Notes: generated from the sequence alone by a model not told the origin. Positions 1-13,848 are shown, counted from the stretch's first letter. The stretch is 64,000 bases of DNA from Cherax quadricarinatus (GCF_038502225.1 NC_091323.1:24014845-24078844), one strand, 5' to 3'. Made by a program: numbers and translations.

Positions 1-1039
1 ATTGTAATGAGCACTTCCTACCTTGTTCAACAACAAGCAATAATAAATATGGCGGACTCCCTGAGCACGTTATAATGAAACTAATTTATTTGAGGACCTC
101 CTGTAGTATTATCTTTTTCTGATTATATCTCTCTTTGATTATTTCTGTATCTTGATTTACCTCCATCTCTCCATGATAACATTTATCTTTCTCTGATTGC
201 CTTTATCGTTCTTCGGTTATCTTTTAATCTGTTGTTTACAATATTTCTCTAGTATCAGTATAAACGTTTCTACAAACCTTAAATTAATTAAGAATGGCAT
301 GTGTGAATAAAAGGTAAATATACCAGTAAGTCAAGTGAATATAAGAGTATGAATAGAATAAAAATTTACACACATATTTACATAATTTGTCATTTACGTA
401 AATCTGATACAAGCACCCACTAAAGTAGGGACAACGCTCAGTGCACCAAATCTATTAAAGAATCAACAGGTCAAAATTACAGGGACAAAATTAATAAGTA
501 TTGTAATTTTGATCAAAAACAACAGAAAAGTAAAAAAATTTTACGACTTGTCAAATCAAAGAAGGAGCCTTAAACAATACACAAATAACTCGCAGATAGG
601 AGAGAGGAGCTTACGACGACTTTTCTGTCCGACTTGGACCATTTAATATTTCTATCCTTACCCATCCTTCTTCCTTACTCATCTTACCAAAGCTCTGGTC
701 ATAAGAAGAAGAAGGACCATTTACAAATTCACAGTGTGATTTTGTAAATGGTCCAAGTCGGACCGTAACGTCGTCGTAAGCTCCTCTCTCCTATGTGCGG
801 GTTATTTGTGTATTGTTCCAGTCACGATATTGTGCCTTTTTTGTTCTTTAAAAAGCCTTAAATAGAATACCTCAATACGACATATAAATTCCTCTTACGT
901 ATTAAACTTCACGATATACCTGAATAAGATATGAAATGTATGTAATATTAATATGTATGAAACAGTGATACTGTGATTTTTGTTGCAGTGCACCTCAAAT
1001 ATGTTCACTTCTGATTATAATGAGTTATTTCTTCTACAG
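1..1039 (+). other. Upstream intron or flank
   Basis: AT-rich sequence with no coding signal that I can support. It contains the palindromic element at 573-817. If exon 1 is real this is intron; otherwise it is intergenic. Confidence 0.4.
573..817. mobile_element. Palindromic/TIR repeat, about 245 bp
   Basis: Left arm 573-645 (aacaatacacaaataactcg through gtccgacttggac) is the reverse complement of right arm 744-817 (gtccaagtcggac through gttatttgtgtattgtt) with a few mismatches. A nested hairpin (ggaccatttacaaa / ttttgtaaatggtcc) lies in the middle. Diverged partial copies occur at 14795-14835 and 27541-27620, so it is an interspersed foldback or MITE-like family. No transposase. Confidence 0.75.
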
Positions 1040-1090
1040 CTGAAGAAGACGTCGAGGGCAGCAGCAGACATGAGCTGCTACAGGATACAC
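1040..1090 (+). CDS. Candidate exon 1 in window: short acidic linker
   Basis: A 51-bp segment lies between a pyrimidine-rich acceptor (cttctacag) and a strong donor (gtgagt). Read in phase 1-1, like the exons downstream, it encodes EEDVEGSSRHELLQDT plus split codons. The phase match and acidic composition support it, but it is short and has no domain. Another possible acceptor lies at about 992. Its upstream partner would be outside the window. Confidence 0.45.
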
Positions 1091-2475
1091 GTGAGTATCT
1101 GCCAGATGAAGTAATCTGTACCTTGTATCTATCACACACACACACACACACACACACACGATATGACTCTTGGAGCCGGGATAGAGTGGACTTAGTAGCG
1201 ACGTAATGTGATGACAAAAAAGCCTAACAACGATCCTAATCTTTTTGCAGTTTTCTATGAAGTATTTTTGTCTCATTTCACCGGATTTGCCAATCTTATT
1301 GAAGGCAAAGTGGATGATACTTATATACGCATATAAAAAAAACATACCTTCGGGTAACTGTTTTCTTAGGGGGGGGGAGAGGGAAAGGGAAAGGAGAGAA
1401 TATTCCCAGTGATCTAAAATTTCAAATGAATTTACATCTTAGAATTTTTTTGTATATTCAATTTTAAATGAAAAACCGAGATTGCAAATAAATTTTATAA
1501 AATTAAATTCAAAGAGGGAGTTTAAGTATAAATGTTTCCCTCTATTGCTAATCTCAAGCTTTTTTTTATGACATCTTCAAAGGAAACTTTAATTTAAGTA
1601 TATTAAAGATTACGTAACCCTAAAGGACCCAGTGTGTTTTAAAATCTCCCTTTACAATATTAGGAAAATTATCAACAAACTCTTTAACTTCCTTCAGGAG
1701 AGAACGTGATATATTCCCAGAAATCATTCATAATCAGCCAGGTTGTGGTGGTTATTGTTAGACTGCGAGCTACAAGCATCGTCAGTGAGAAGAGTGGTAG
1801 TTGTGAGATCTCTTTCGGCAAGTAAAACACAAGTATTTTCTGAGGTGGATCTTAGTCATACGATGACCCGAAAACTGGAGCTTCTCATCATATGACAGAG
1901 GCCTTCCGATGGCTTACCCGTCCACCCAATAAAAAAAAAATGAAAAAAAAAAAAAAGTGAAAGAAATCAACAATGACTTTCTGAAGTTCATAAGGAATGA
2001 AAAAGACCTCATTAGCATGATATATATAAATATACTTTAAAATGTGATCATCTATTGTACTATAAGAAATGATTTATTTAACAAATTATGATATAGATAA
2101 GGGAAATAAAAATATAACGGAAATAAGTTAGATTATAAAATAGACCGTTTTTAATAAACCAAACATAATAAAAATTACACGAAAACCGTATAGACAAAAT
2201 ACATAATCACATAATAAACAAAATATACTTCAAAAAAGCTGCTAAAAAGTCATCAAAAAGAAGAGAAATCTTGAAAATAAGTACCAGAAAATCTTAATAC
2301 AAACTTACCAAAGATTCAAACAAGTCAGAAACAACAGAAGAAAAATGAAAAACATTAAACTTGTAATTCAAAAGCAAATTTATCAAACGGTTTTAACGAA
2401 GTAACTATAACGAAAAAGATGAGGGAATTTAATGGTGACCAATGATAGTAGAAATGGGGAAAATGAAAAACACTG

Positions 2476-2479
<4 letters not shown>

Positions 2480-2559
<80 letters not shown>
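2480..2559. repeat. (TA)n microsatellite
   Basis: About 40 TA dinucleotides without interruption. The long Ile-Tyr ORFs across it are low-complexity artefacts. Confidence 0.97.
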
Positions 2560-2562
<3 letters not shown>

Positions 2563-5500
2563 AAGAGATTCTTTCATAAAGCTGACTAATAATAGAATTG
2601 CCTTTTATATTCATAAAGATAAGGAAATGCTGAAACAAATATTCACATAACTGTAATACTGATATATAATATGGTGTCAAAATGTACACGACACCTTGAC
2701 AACACTGTTTAAAGGCACCTAATAAAATTAATCTGTGGGCTAAGGATTGTAAATTATGAAGAAAGACCTGAGGTGATGTAAATGTCTTCCCCCTCCCTAG
2801 CTCCACCAGATGACTGTTGCTTCCTCAGGCAGGTAGTGTGAGAGATCATACAAGGAAGAATAAGCAAGTTACGATGAAAGGAGTAGCTAGGGAAAGAGAT
2901 AAGCTATGTCAACGCCCTCGTGACCCGATCCATGGCAGGGGGTAACCATGAGGAAGGGGTAAGTCACTGGAAATGAGTAAACCATGGTGAATGAGTTTGC
3001 CAAGAGAACAGCACACGTGAAGGACGGGCAGGCCAGGAGGGAGGGTGAACGGGAAAAATGACCATTATTATGCTGGAGGACCTAGCAGCGCCCCAGGCAG
3101 GTCAGGTCCAGAGTAGCCAGGCTGTATTAGGAGAGTATCCCTGCTAACAGACATCAGTGACACTGCAATGACGCAGATGAATCTTAGACTTGTGTGTTTC
3201 TGGCTCTTATACTCTTTGTGTTTATTCTCTGGTCAACGGGCACAATGAAGTTTTGTCTTATTTTGAGAACGTTAACGTGTCTAAAACACACATTGAGAAA
3301 TTGCGCACACAAACATGTCGGTGCACACGCAACTGTGGTGATCTGGTGCCTTTTATGTACCAAGTTCCTTAATAAGCTGCATTATTTCCTCATTTGTTTC
3401 GATTCTTAAAATTTACAAGACGTCTGTGCTTTTATTCACATGACAATGGCCTCTTTCTTAGATGTGACGACACTGCGTTATTCTTTTGAATTTCTTACAT
3501 ACACCATTATCACTGACTGTGAGTACTCCATCATAATTCCTCAACCTGATCACCTGATCCTTTGCTGATATTTCCCTTCTTATGTGCCAGAGAAGTAGTT
3601 TGGGCTCTGCTGTTTGCTTTGTCCATTTAAATTGCCTTTCTGCTTACCCTCTTCCGAGTTTCGAGCTCTCCTGCTCATCTCTCTGCTTTTTATGTAAATT
3701 TTGTTTATATGTTATTAATTTTTAAACATGAGCGCCATAATATAGCTATACGCTCACTTCTGCTTGAGTCTACCATGCGTTGTAAATCTACTTAAAGGCT
3801 ATTTTAAAAGTCAATTATTTATGTAATCAGATTATAGTTTTATTTATCACTCAGACAACCCTTCTCTCTACCAGACCTTTAAATTTCATCACACACTTAT
3901 AATTTACATACAGTCTGTTTTCACTTTCGCCTATTACCGTCTCATGACATAAAGAAATTCATCATCTTTTTTTTTTTTTAACTTCCTTACCCAAGTTTAA
4001 GTTCTTACTAACTTTAGCCACTAAGATACCGCTCACAGATGCTCTAAAACATATCTTATTAGACTAGAGTGCTGTAGTCTTGTCACATTCATCGTCGTGT
4101 GTAAACGAGCACACTACCTATGTACTCACCCTCAGGTTCTTGCCATTCATGTAACCCAAACACCATGAGAGCACTGTAACTCGAATACTCTATATCATCC
4201 TTCAATCCATCCTCCTAACAACTACGTCACTTTTTCACTTAGGGTTTGTGGCACACTTAAAATAATCACATTTCAACTGTTCAAGGCTCATCAACACCCA
4301 CACATTTAACCGTAATTACAGAACTGTTGTGTTGCTTGTGGTTAGGTTGACGGGCTACATCCTCACTACCCTCACCTATCCAATTCCCTTACATTCTCTG
4401 TCGTTAGTGCTTCCTATTCTTGCTCCTTCTCTCTTGATATGTTGAGCATATGTCAGTTGCTCACATCCTTCACTTTCTCCAGTCACCACAACCCCTGACT
4501 ATGGTCTACCCTTACCCTTCTCCTTCCTTCCTTCAGCTTTTCTATTGCACAACTTAGATCCCTTATTTAAGTTTTAAAAAAAATTTCTGTTATCTTTAGC
4601 TCTTCCGTTTTCACTTCAATCTTCTCATTTAATTTCTGGGGGAAGGGGAAGAGGAGGATGCGGTGGTTATCACAGTTGTAATGCGCTTCTCTTGCTGCTT
4701 TCTAATAATGGATACAAAAAGTTGCCTGCACTCACAGGTCATCTACATCATCAAGCCACAGGCACGAACGTACCAACACAGGCACACAGACACGCAAACA
4801 GACACACATACACTCACACACACCAGATTGTTTTTGGCTTGGAAGAACAAGAAAAAGATACAAGATATGACTGCATCATGAAGGAGAAAAGGGCAACTGA
4901 AAAGTTACTGACAAAAATGGGCGTAATTAATGGGACCGAAATAGTTACCCTTTGAAACTATAAAAATTACACAGATGAGCTTTGAAATTACTCCAAGAGC
5001 AATAATATATGAGTTATGAATAAAAGCGGAAGAATTAGATAATGGAACATCAAATGTAAAAGTAACAATAAAAAAATCGCATGATTAAGACAAACAACTC
5101 TAAATAAATACTATAGCATCAAGTTAAAATAACCAGGATTAGTACAAATTCCGTTAAATTCTCAATGTTAAAAAACTCTCCGAAAAAATCTCCGAGATCC
5201 CTGCAGGTACCCACGTAATTACAAAAACCACGAAGAAAGCGAAAAGGCTGAAGTCTATAAAAAGTTCAAGTGTTTTTACCATAAGCTGCAAGCCACCTAC
5301 TACACAGTGGAAGGGAAGGGGGGTACAGGAGCACCTACAAACACGTGACTATGAAAGGGATGCGTATGTCCGATCCTTAATAGAGTTCTTCTACGGACGC
5401 ACGTGATCGCAGAATTATACGTACTGCTTTTGGTCATCTAAGTTAAGTGAGCAGTCGGGGTGCTGCTGTTGGTTCCTGGAATGGGGGCATGAAGATAGGA

Positions 5501-6466
5501 CAAGTATGTGTGTTAGAGATGGAGTGGGAGAGGTGGTGTAGCAACCAGAGGTGTGGTGATGCTGGAGGGAGGTCATGTGAGGGTGGAATTGGTGGGATGA
5601 GGACTGGAGGGTACTGGTCATGCACCACTCACTCCAGTGTTACTGGGTCACTCTCACACTGGCATCCTAATATCAGTGAAATCCTTAAAGTATTATATAC
5701 AAAATGGTACGCCTGGATATAATTTGTATAACTGCAACATGTTAAATGGCAAATATTAAAAAGAAAATCTAGCAGCAGAACAATTCCATCCTGTTGAGCT
5801 ACCTCGTCCACGCGGCATGCTGCCACCCGCTCACCCACTGCTCTCTCATTACTCTCATACCCCAGTGCGTTAAGATCCTGCTGAACGGGTTGGCTGCCCT
5901 CCTTGGCCCTGACCATCATCTCCAGCTTAGTCTACAGCAGTGGGAAACAAGAGTTGTTACCCCTTCACCCAGTGACCTGGTCCTCACACTTGGCGCACGC
6001 CTCTACAACTTTCTCTTCACCTCAAGGAGATATCTTCGTAAAAACAATTCCCCTGTACATGGGATGGGCCATGTATAGAAACTGTAATTCCCAAATAATA
6101 ATTACAGTTCTGCAGGAACGAAACCTCTGAAATTCCCGTAGCTGATGAACCTCTAATACAATGCTTAACGATATCCTCCTTGCCCTACTGAAGTCTCCCA
6201 GCGCAGGCAGAACGATTGCGACACTATGTAATCCATCTTGCGTAACGGAATATAACGGAATCATAGCTAACTTTTGCTCCCAGAATGTAACTAACATATA
6301 TAATAGGGTAGCAGCACATTGATGATGTATCAAATTCTGACATTATCTCGTCACTCACTTTCATTGTGTTGCTTTTGACTAAAAATTATTCGTGTAAAGT
6401 TTTGTAGCAAGTAACTTGAAGGAGCCTCAACCACACCAGACTTTCAACCCTAGTAAACTGCAAGCC

Positions 6467-6467
<1 letters not shown>

Positions 6468-6543
<76 letters not shown>
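6468..6543. repeat. (ATT)n microsatellite
   Basis: About 25 uninterrupted ATT/TTA triplets. Poly-Asn read from the minus strand is an artefact. Confidence 0.97.
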
Positions 6544-6544
<1 letters not shown>

Positions 6545-7849
6545 GTATTTATCTTTGCTTAACTTCACATATTTAACCAGTTTGAACTCTGAAACATCAT
6601 TAAATCATCAACATTAATTTCCCCTTATATCTTAAACTTTGATAACGAAAAAAATACACAATTTTTTATTCATGAAGAGTATGACCAGCGAAGAAAAAGT
6701 TTTCCTTTTTTCTAATAACTAGGTAATTCTATTTGTTTCACTTCGCTCATGCTGGACATACGCTGCTGTCACCCTACAACACCCATGTTCCATACCACGT
6801 AAACGAATGGCTATGCGCTATGAATCTGTTTTAAATACACTGTAGTCTTTATTAAATATATGTAATACATAAAAACAGTGGTATATGATGCATATAGGGT
6901 AAGTGAGGTGCTACCGGGTCAGGTCAAGTGCTGTCACAATGGGTCAGTGTCGCCGGGTAAGGCACCTGATCCGGCAGCACCCGACCTTTTCCGTATGCCT
7001 TACATATCTCTTTTTATATATTCCATGTCAATGATAAAGCCCCTGCTGGGTTTTTTCCTGGAATCCTACAGGCTCTACTTCAGTCATTACAACAGACAAA
7101 AGGTCCTACGCAGATACACTGGTTATTGAATTTACGACAACAGCTCTAGTGTATTAGTGCTAAGGTACTGAGTGGCTAGTTACCTTATCTACTGTCTTGT
7201 GTGTAGGTACTGGAAGGCTTGGGGACTATTACCTTACCTTCCACTGTCTTTGTATATCATCTCTGTAATATACAGCAAAAGTCACTTGTTAGCGACAAGT
7301 CTTCAAAGATACCCAGGTGTTGCATATGTGACTGTTTCCTCATTTTGTCGGTACTGTATTTCATTATTATAATAATAGTTCATTGTTATTTTCCATAAGC
7401 TGGTTCCCCTCTTTCTTTACCTTATCACCCGTTCACTTACTCGGTCCTACATGCTACCAGTGAGGCTCTTGTTATTGTTGCCATATTCATGACTATGACT
7501 CCTATTGTTCAGCCCTTGGCTGTATATAGCCGCCACAATTATTTTAATATCTCCAGCGATCAGCAATGCAGCTGAATAGTTTGGGATGATTTCGCAGTTA
7601 AGGATTTATATGTCCTTCATCTTCCAATGTTTCGTAATTAACAGGGCCATATCTCCTCCCCCTCCATCTTTTCTTCTTTCTCTCAAAAGTTAATATGACA
7701 GAGATAAACCTTAAGAGTCGACAAAAAGTTAAGAGGCAGACTTAGGAGCAAAAGACTGACCCCAACTCACTCAGCTATGAAATTACAGGAAGATTAATTA
7801 CATCCACATTTTCATGGACATGGGAAGGCTGTTTGAGACACAAGGAGGG

Positions 7850-8120
7850 GGAACCAGGAGACACAGGTAGCAGCAAGAGGCATAACTGAGCCACAGGTAT
7901 ATCAAGAGTACTTTTCAGTCTCAAAATGGTGAATGAAACAAACTAGACAAAGAGGTGGTGGAAGCAAATTTCATACAGTTTCAAGAGTAGCTACGATCGG
8001 GTCCTGGAAGCCAGCAATCAGAAAACCCGTTTAACAGTGGTTAAAAGACTGAGTCAGGAACTATGAATCAACCCCTGCAAACAAATAGGTAAATACAACT
8101 AGGTAAGTACACACATACCC
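7850..8120 (+). mobile_element. Diverged CR1/L2-like LINE 3' end
   Basis: Broken-frame traces on the + strand match the C-terminal region of the larger CR1-like copies: gaggtggtggaagc (EVVEA), then gtttcaagag (SFK). The segment then runs through aatcaacccctgcaa to a tail reading ctaggtaagtacacaca. This is one of the few copies in the same sense as the host gene. Confidence 0.55.
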
Positions 8121-10316
8121 AGTGCGTGTGTTATTAAAATAAACTAAAATATTACATATAAATACATCTTAAGGGAAGCAGATAAGCAAAGTAGCCCCAA
8201 CCTACCAAGAGAAGAGAGGGCTTGCCCTAACGGGTGAGGTTGCGGGTGGATGACATCCACCCAACTTGTGGGTCACTCTGGCCAACAGCCAAGTAGTGTA
8301 ACGACGTCACACGAGCCACCGGCCTCCTATCCCAATAACACCATTCTGACTGTTACCGTTATGCTCCTTAACCTTACAACAGGTTATGAGAAGCTTAGTC
8401 AGTAACGAGGTAAGGAACATGCAAGATACTGGAAGGGAAGATATAGTCTTGGAAATATGAGTTTAATCCCAAATTTTCAGCTATTAATTTTTTCTAGAGA
8501 GTTTAAAGCTTTTGTTTATACTGTTCTTCTGAACTTTCCAAAATCTAAACAACAAATAATGTTTTCTTAAATAATTCGAAATTTGGGATTTAGTTGTCTA
8601 TTCATAATTTTAAAAATTATGACTTGTGTAGGTGATCCCATGAACTTTCTGAGCGTCTCCCACGTATACACCAACTTGAAGAGCGAAGTCTTAGCTTTAT
8701 AAGTCGCCCTAATATATTCTCTTATGATAGCGCCATCATTTCTGTTATGTTTAGCAAACAGACTGGTCTATAATTTCACTAATCTGCCCTCTATCTATGC
8801 CAACTCTGAACACTGCAATTAAAATCCTCTGAAAACAGTGTGAGACAGGAACAACATGGCCCATTTCCAATTTTAATATAAGAAAGCAAACTATGGAATA
8901 TTTTCCTCACCGCTGACTGAGACGAATGCCGGTGAGCTCAGCACTCGTGGGGACATCTACATATATCCTAATAAAGTGCCGACGCAGAGAATTTGGATAA
9001 GAATCACGACCTCAGTACGACTGAAGTGATCACTTGACTTTTAATCATTAATCTCTGGGTTACCGTCACTGAGAAACAGTCTTGGAAGTTCTCGTTATTG
9101 TTAATATCTTTAATGCCACTCATTGAAGCTGCCAAACATATTTCAGATTCCTTAACCAAACACTCTTTAAGCAGCATCGTCTATAAAGAGTTCACCTGAG
9201 AGACTGATTCACCATTTTGATTTACCGCTAAGAATTTTTATACAATATACTCCATTGATTAAAAAATCATTCAAGCTTCTCCATCTACACCTCCAGTACT
9301 TCGGTACCACATATCCCAAAGTAGTTGGGCCACTTGCCTTAATTCCTCCTCTTCCTCTCCTTTCCATCCTTTTCCAGTTATTTCCATCCTTCCTTATCCT
9401 TCTTCCTTCCCATCTCACGACAGCTCTCGTCGTCTTAATCCTTAAATCCTCCATTGATTAAGACATTTTATGAGCCAAATATCGAATTAATTTATTACAA
9501 CTTTTCAGAGAAATGCAAGAAATACCGCAGGGGCAAAGTAGGGTACCAAGTTAACCTAGGTAGAATTAACGATATTTAACCAGTTGTTTAGACCATATCA
9601 GTTGAGAGCTTAGATACAACTTGTAAGGTATTCTGTTATCCATTGTTCCTCGTGTATTTTCTCTCACACAGACGTATAAAACACAGACACACATACTGGT
9701 ATTTCCTTTTGTTCCACTCGAGGTGTTGCCAGGGCAAGGTAGCCTAATCGGGAGACACATGAGCTCCAATTTCCTGGAAGTTGTGTCCAATTCTTCTTCG
9801 GTCCTGGTTTTCGTTGTTTGTTCTCCTCAGGTGAACTTGAACCCTCGAATATTCCATTTTAACGTCTCTAATTAAAAAACTTTTTTATGCAAAATTCGAC
9901 ATTAAATACAATACTGTCTAGAAGTTGTGTAGAACGTTATTTTGGATACCCATCCTTAGAAATCTCTGAGAATGGACATCCATGGAGTACATTCCAGTCT
10001 CAGAAAACATTCTCACTGGATCACAAAATAGCCACAACAATATCAGGAAAGAACAGGACATGAATAGCAAGGGTTTAAATCCTCCTATACACTTATGATC
10101 TTACGATAATCACCAAATTAATTAGATTTTGTATAAAATAATTGCTACGCTAAGGTTAACCCACTAGCACACCCAAACGAAAACGAACATGAATCGGGCA
10201 ACATAAAAATGAAAGAGACGTCCAGATCAAAACACAGTGTTAAGGTTGCAGAAAAGAATATTCGACCATATTTATCTACAAAAATTATATTATAAGTTCC
10301 GTAATTTTATGTCATC

Positions 10317-10615
10317 ATATGATAAGTACAGCGACCACAAGTTAGTGCAGTATAAGTTCAGCGACCACAAGTTAGTGCAGTATAAGTTTAGCGACCACAA
10401 GTTAATACAGTATATGATAAGTACAGCGACCACAAGTTAGTACAGTATACGATAAGTACAACGACCACATAATTTAACATATTATACAGATAGCGGCCAT
10501 ATAAGTTAACATATGATAACCTCAACGACTACTTAACATGATAGGCACAACGACAACTTAAGTTAACATATGATAAGAACAACGACCACTTAAATTAACA
10601 TAAGTACAGCAATCA
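10317..10615. repeat. Minisatellite, about 30-bp unit
   Basis: Repeated units of the form taagttcagcgaccacaagt followed by tagtgcagta. The units are nearly identical around 10330-10440 and decay toward 10615. Confidence 0.85.
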
Positions 10616-11515
10616 CATAAGTTACAATATATACAGAACTCATACCGTGCTGGCGTATTTATCAAAAGCTTGACATATATGAAGTTCATGCAGTTAATGC
10701 GGCCTGGCAGCTCTCCCCAGACACGTTTACGAACCAAGCTGAATTTTACTGGATGTAAGAAAGGTAGACTGACGAAAAAGGGGATAAATAACTTTAAAGA
10801 ACATTCAATGGACATTCAGCATTCCATACCATAACAAAAGCAGCACCTCAGCACACACCTAATTACAACCATACAGTTTTAAAATCCATAAAAACAAAAC
10901 AATTTACACTAATATTCTTGTCAACTATAAAACAATATTATTACGAAAAGTTAAAGAACAGCGCCTTCGTTAAAAAAAAAATACCACGCAAAAAAAAAAA
11001 AAAAAAAAAAAAAATCCTCTGAAATGTTCCCAGAGGTCCAGAGACGTACCTCGAGATTATATATATATATATAAAAACATGATAACTGCTTCACGACAAC
11101 AGCTGCAGGCAGACTGTTAAAATTTACGGCACAGTCAGGGCGTATCTTTATACCATTCGTGATACGCTTCCAGATTTAAACGTTGCCTGAGTTTGCCCCA
11201 CACTGTACTGCCAGAAGTGCCACAGCCATTTTTTTTAATTAATTTATTTATGTTTAATATACGTGATTAATTTTTTTTATAATCTACTCTACCCTGACCT
11301 AACCTAAAAAAATAAAAAAAAATAATTTTAATGCAGGGTACGTTCAGAAACTCGCGTTGGAAATCGAATAAGAGAAACAATGTAAAATGAAGACAGGTTG
11401 CGCAGAAAAGTGATGGAGCACCAGCAAGTAGGTGACCATTCCTGAGGTGGGCATGTCCAATCCTCTGTCTACAGAGAATAACCTCATAGTGAAGGTTCTT
11501 GTGGAACTAGGATGG

Positions 11516-11517
<2 letters not shown>

Positions 11518-11595
<78 letters not shown>

Positions 11596-11610
11596 CCACA
11601 CACACACACA
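11518..11610. repeat. (CA)n microsatellite
   Basis: Long CA tract with two interruptions (ccacaaccacac type) at its right end. Confidence 0.97.
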
Positions 11611-12468
11611 ACCACACTACGTACACGACGATGGAAAGAGAATAGTGAGGAACAACACAAGAAAATGACTTTCTTACAGACAATGTCTCTGTTAGCATGA
11701 GCTTTATCCAGACTTTTGATGTGGCAGAGTTTCTCTCCAGTGTAATCATGGCTGCAATAAGGGCTTGTTCCTTGGGTGGTGTTCCTAGCCAATTACATTA
11801 TCTCAGTTAAACAGTTAATGAAACACTAAGTGCCCAAAAAATATTAACAATACATATCAAAATAATGACAGAATTTCAAATATTTACCATGTAGTCAAAA
11901 GCAAGAATTTTTTTTTCCTATTCAACATTTCTACCCAATTTTTGTCAGTATAAAGGTCAGAAGAGCAATAATTTTAGTTTTAAACCTTAAAAAAGGGGAG
12001 CGTTACATAAACTCATTATATATAAACCTCAACTCATATATAAACCTAATATACAAAATTATCAACAATACACATTTGAATTACATGAAGGCTCCTAGAG
12101 GTTACTCATCCCATTCACCCAATGACTATCTTCACTTTGCGACCACAAATCTCACATTCATACAAAAGACAAAAGACAATTCTAAAAATAATAATAAATA
12201 AACACATGCACAAGTAATTTTAAAACATTACATACAGTAAATAAAGCCGTAAATAATATAGTTAATAAAATATGTAATACTATTATAAATAAAACTCTAA
12301 ATAATTTTATATATAAAACTGTAAATAATTTTACAAACAAAACTGTAAATAATGCCATAAGACTGTAAATATTTAAAATAAATGTATAAATTTAAGTGTA
12401 AATAATAATGTTGTGTCTTTAGTTCCCTGGTTAAGCATGTCAACTAACCTGTTCTGAACTCTTATCAG

Positions 12469-12684
12469 CTGTCACTAACCACAGTGAACCAGCGTGTGAA
12501 TATGGTGGCGCATGGTATGGCGAGGGACAGGCCGTACCCACGGAGGAACCCTGCTTAATTTGCTCTTGTATGGGCGCCTCCCTCGTGTGCCATCTAAGGG
12601 TGTGCCCAGCAGTACCCAACACTCTGCCCGAGGGCTGCTACAAGCTCAAGAAGGCGGGGCAGTGCTGTCATGAGGTGGTCTGTG
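12469..12684 (+). CDS. Exon 2: von Willebrand factor type C domain
   Basis: This 216-bp exon (phase 1-1) follows the acceptor cttatcag and ends at donor gtgagg. It encodes about 72 residues. After VTNHSEPA the domain runs CEYGGAWYGEGQAV, then PCLICSC, VCHLRVCP, EGCYK and AGQCCHEVVC. All ten VWC cysteines are present with usual spacing. The acceptor at 12467-12468 is chosen over the nearer AG at 12491-12492 because it keeps phase 1. VWC domains are extracellular disulfide-rich modules that bind matrix proteins or TGF-beta-family ligands. The EYGGAWYGEG opening is the part most reminiscent of tenectin-type VWC domains. A (TA)n tract starts about 90 bp after the donor. Confidence 0.92.
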
Positions 12685-12771
12685 GTGAGGGTCCTCTTCC
12701 TTATCCTCTTCTTGTGAGGGGTACTTGCAACAGGTGTAAATATGCATGTGAATGTGGTATGGTGGTAATGG

Positions 12772-12776
<5 letters not shown>

Positions 12777-12862
<86 letters not shown>
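12777..12862. repeat. (TA)n microsatellite with (TATG)n edge
   Basis: About 43 TA units followed by tgtatgtatg repeats to about 12890. It begins some 90 bp downstream of the exon 2 donor. Confidence 0.97.
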
Positions 12863-12870
<8 letters not shown>

Positions 12871-13102
12871 ATGTATGTATGTATGTATGTAACAGGAAAG
12901 AATCATTTCTTCTTGCAAATACATTTATTACCAACGCTTCTGTGAAACAGTTACGATCATCAAAACCTGCTAAAAAGAAATCATAGTTTTTGTACCACAA
13001 GGTAAGAAAAAATGTGAATAATTACAATACCAGAAATAAATTATAAAAGACTACAAGAAACTATAAAAGTACCAAATGGATGTGATATTTCCACTGAGAG
13101 AT

Positions 13103-13160
13103 TGCACATTCAAGGTAGCACATTCAAGGTAGCACATTCAAAGTAGCACATTCAAAGTAG
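13103..13160. repeat. 14-bp tandem repeat
   Basis: Four copies of gcacattcaaggta or a one-base variant. Confidence 0.85.
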
Positions 13161-13362
13161 AACATCCATTTAGTATGTCACTAGTTTTTTAGTCTTTTAT
13201 ACTTTATTTCAGTATTATAATTGTTCACAATTTTATCTTGCCTTCTTGTATGAGAACTTTAATTCCTTTACCACAGATCCTGGTGATGATTGTTCACCGA
13301 GGCGTTGATAATAAATGTATTTGGAGAAAAACGAGTCTTTCCCGTTACCTCCATTTACTGTG

Positions 13363-13388
13363 TATTATATATATATATATATATATAA

Positions 13389-13429
<41 letters not shown>

Positions 13430-13440
13430 TATATATATAT
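13363..13440. repeat. (TA)n microsatellite
   Basis: TA tract with three single-base interruptions. It abuts the RTE-like fragment on its right. Confidence 0.95.
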
Positions 13441-13777
13441 GTGTGCGAGGGGCTTGGACTTCCAGCAGGCATGCGTGAGCGTGTTTGATAGGAGTGAATG
13501 GAGACAAATGGTTTTTAATACTTGACGTGCTGTTGGAGTGTGAGCAAAGTAACATTTATGAAGGGATTCAGGGAAACCGGCAGGCCGGACTTGAGTCCTG
13601 GAGATGGGAAGTACAGTGCCTGCACTCTGAAGGAGGGGTGTTAATGTTGCAGTTTAAAAACTGTAGTGTAAAGCACCCTTCTGGCAAGACAGTGATGGAG
13701 TGAATGATGGTGAAAGTTTTTCTTTTTCGGGCCACCCTGCCTTGGTGGGAATCGGCCAGTGTGATAATAAAATAATA

Positions 13778-13785
<8 letters not shown>
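13441..13785 (+). mobile_element. 5'-truncated RTE-like LINE 3' end
   Basis: The first about 80 bp encode RGLDFQQACVSVFDRSEWRQ and a stop, matching the last residues of the RT ORF ending at 24509 (RGLDFQQACVSVLDRSEWRR). The 3' UTR follows: gattcagggaaaccggcagg, cttgagtcctggagatggga, and a terminal motif ggccaccctgccttggtggg. The fragment is bounded by (TA)n on both sides, directly at its truncated 5' end and through aataataata at the 3' end. Confidence 0.85.

Positions 13786-13848
<63 letters not shown>
13785..13848. repeat. (TA)n microsatellite at a LINE 3' end
   Basis: TA tract following aataataaa at the end of the RTE-like 3' UTR. RTE-type LINEs commonly end in short tandem repeats rather than poly-A. 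Confidence 0.95.

Larger units (their letters stand above)
1091..12468 (+). other. Intron 1 (about 11.4 kb)
   Basis: Mostly unique-looking AT-rich DNA. Recognised inside are (CA)n at 1133-1158, (TA)n at 2480-2559, (ATT)n at 6468-6543, a diverged CR1-like 3' end at 7850-8120, a 30-bp minisatellite at 10317-10615, and (CA)n at 11518-11610. The short ORFs at about 3190-3410, 5415-6130 and 9209-9460 have no recognisable domain or splice support. I see nothing else. Confidence 0.6.

Noticed and set aside
5415..6130. Cluster of overlapping ORFs on both strands
   Set aside because: None has a recognisable domain, cysteine pattern or matching splice sites; could be an old, unidentified repeat.
11038..11075. 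Short TA run with adjacent poly-A as a retrotransposon end
   Set aside because: No LINE or SINE body is attached; probably simple repeats.
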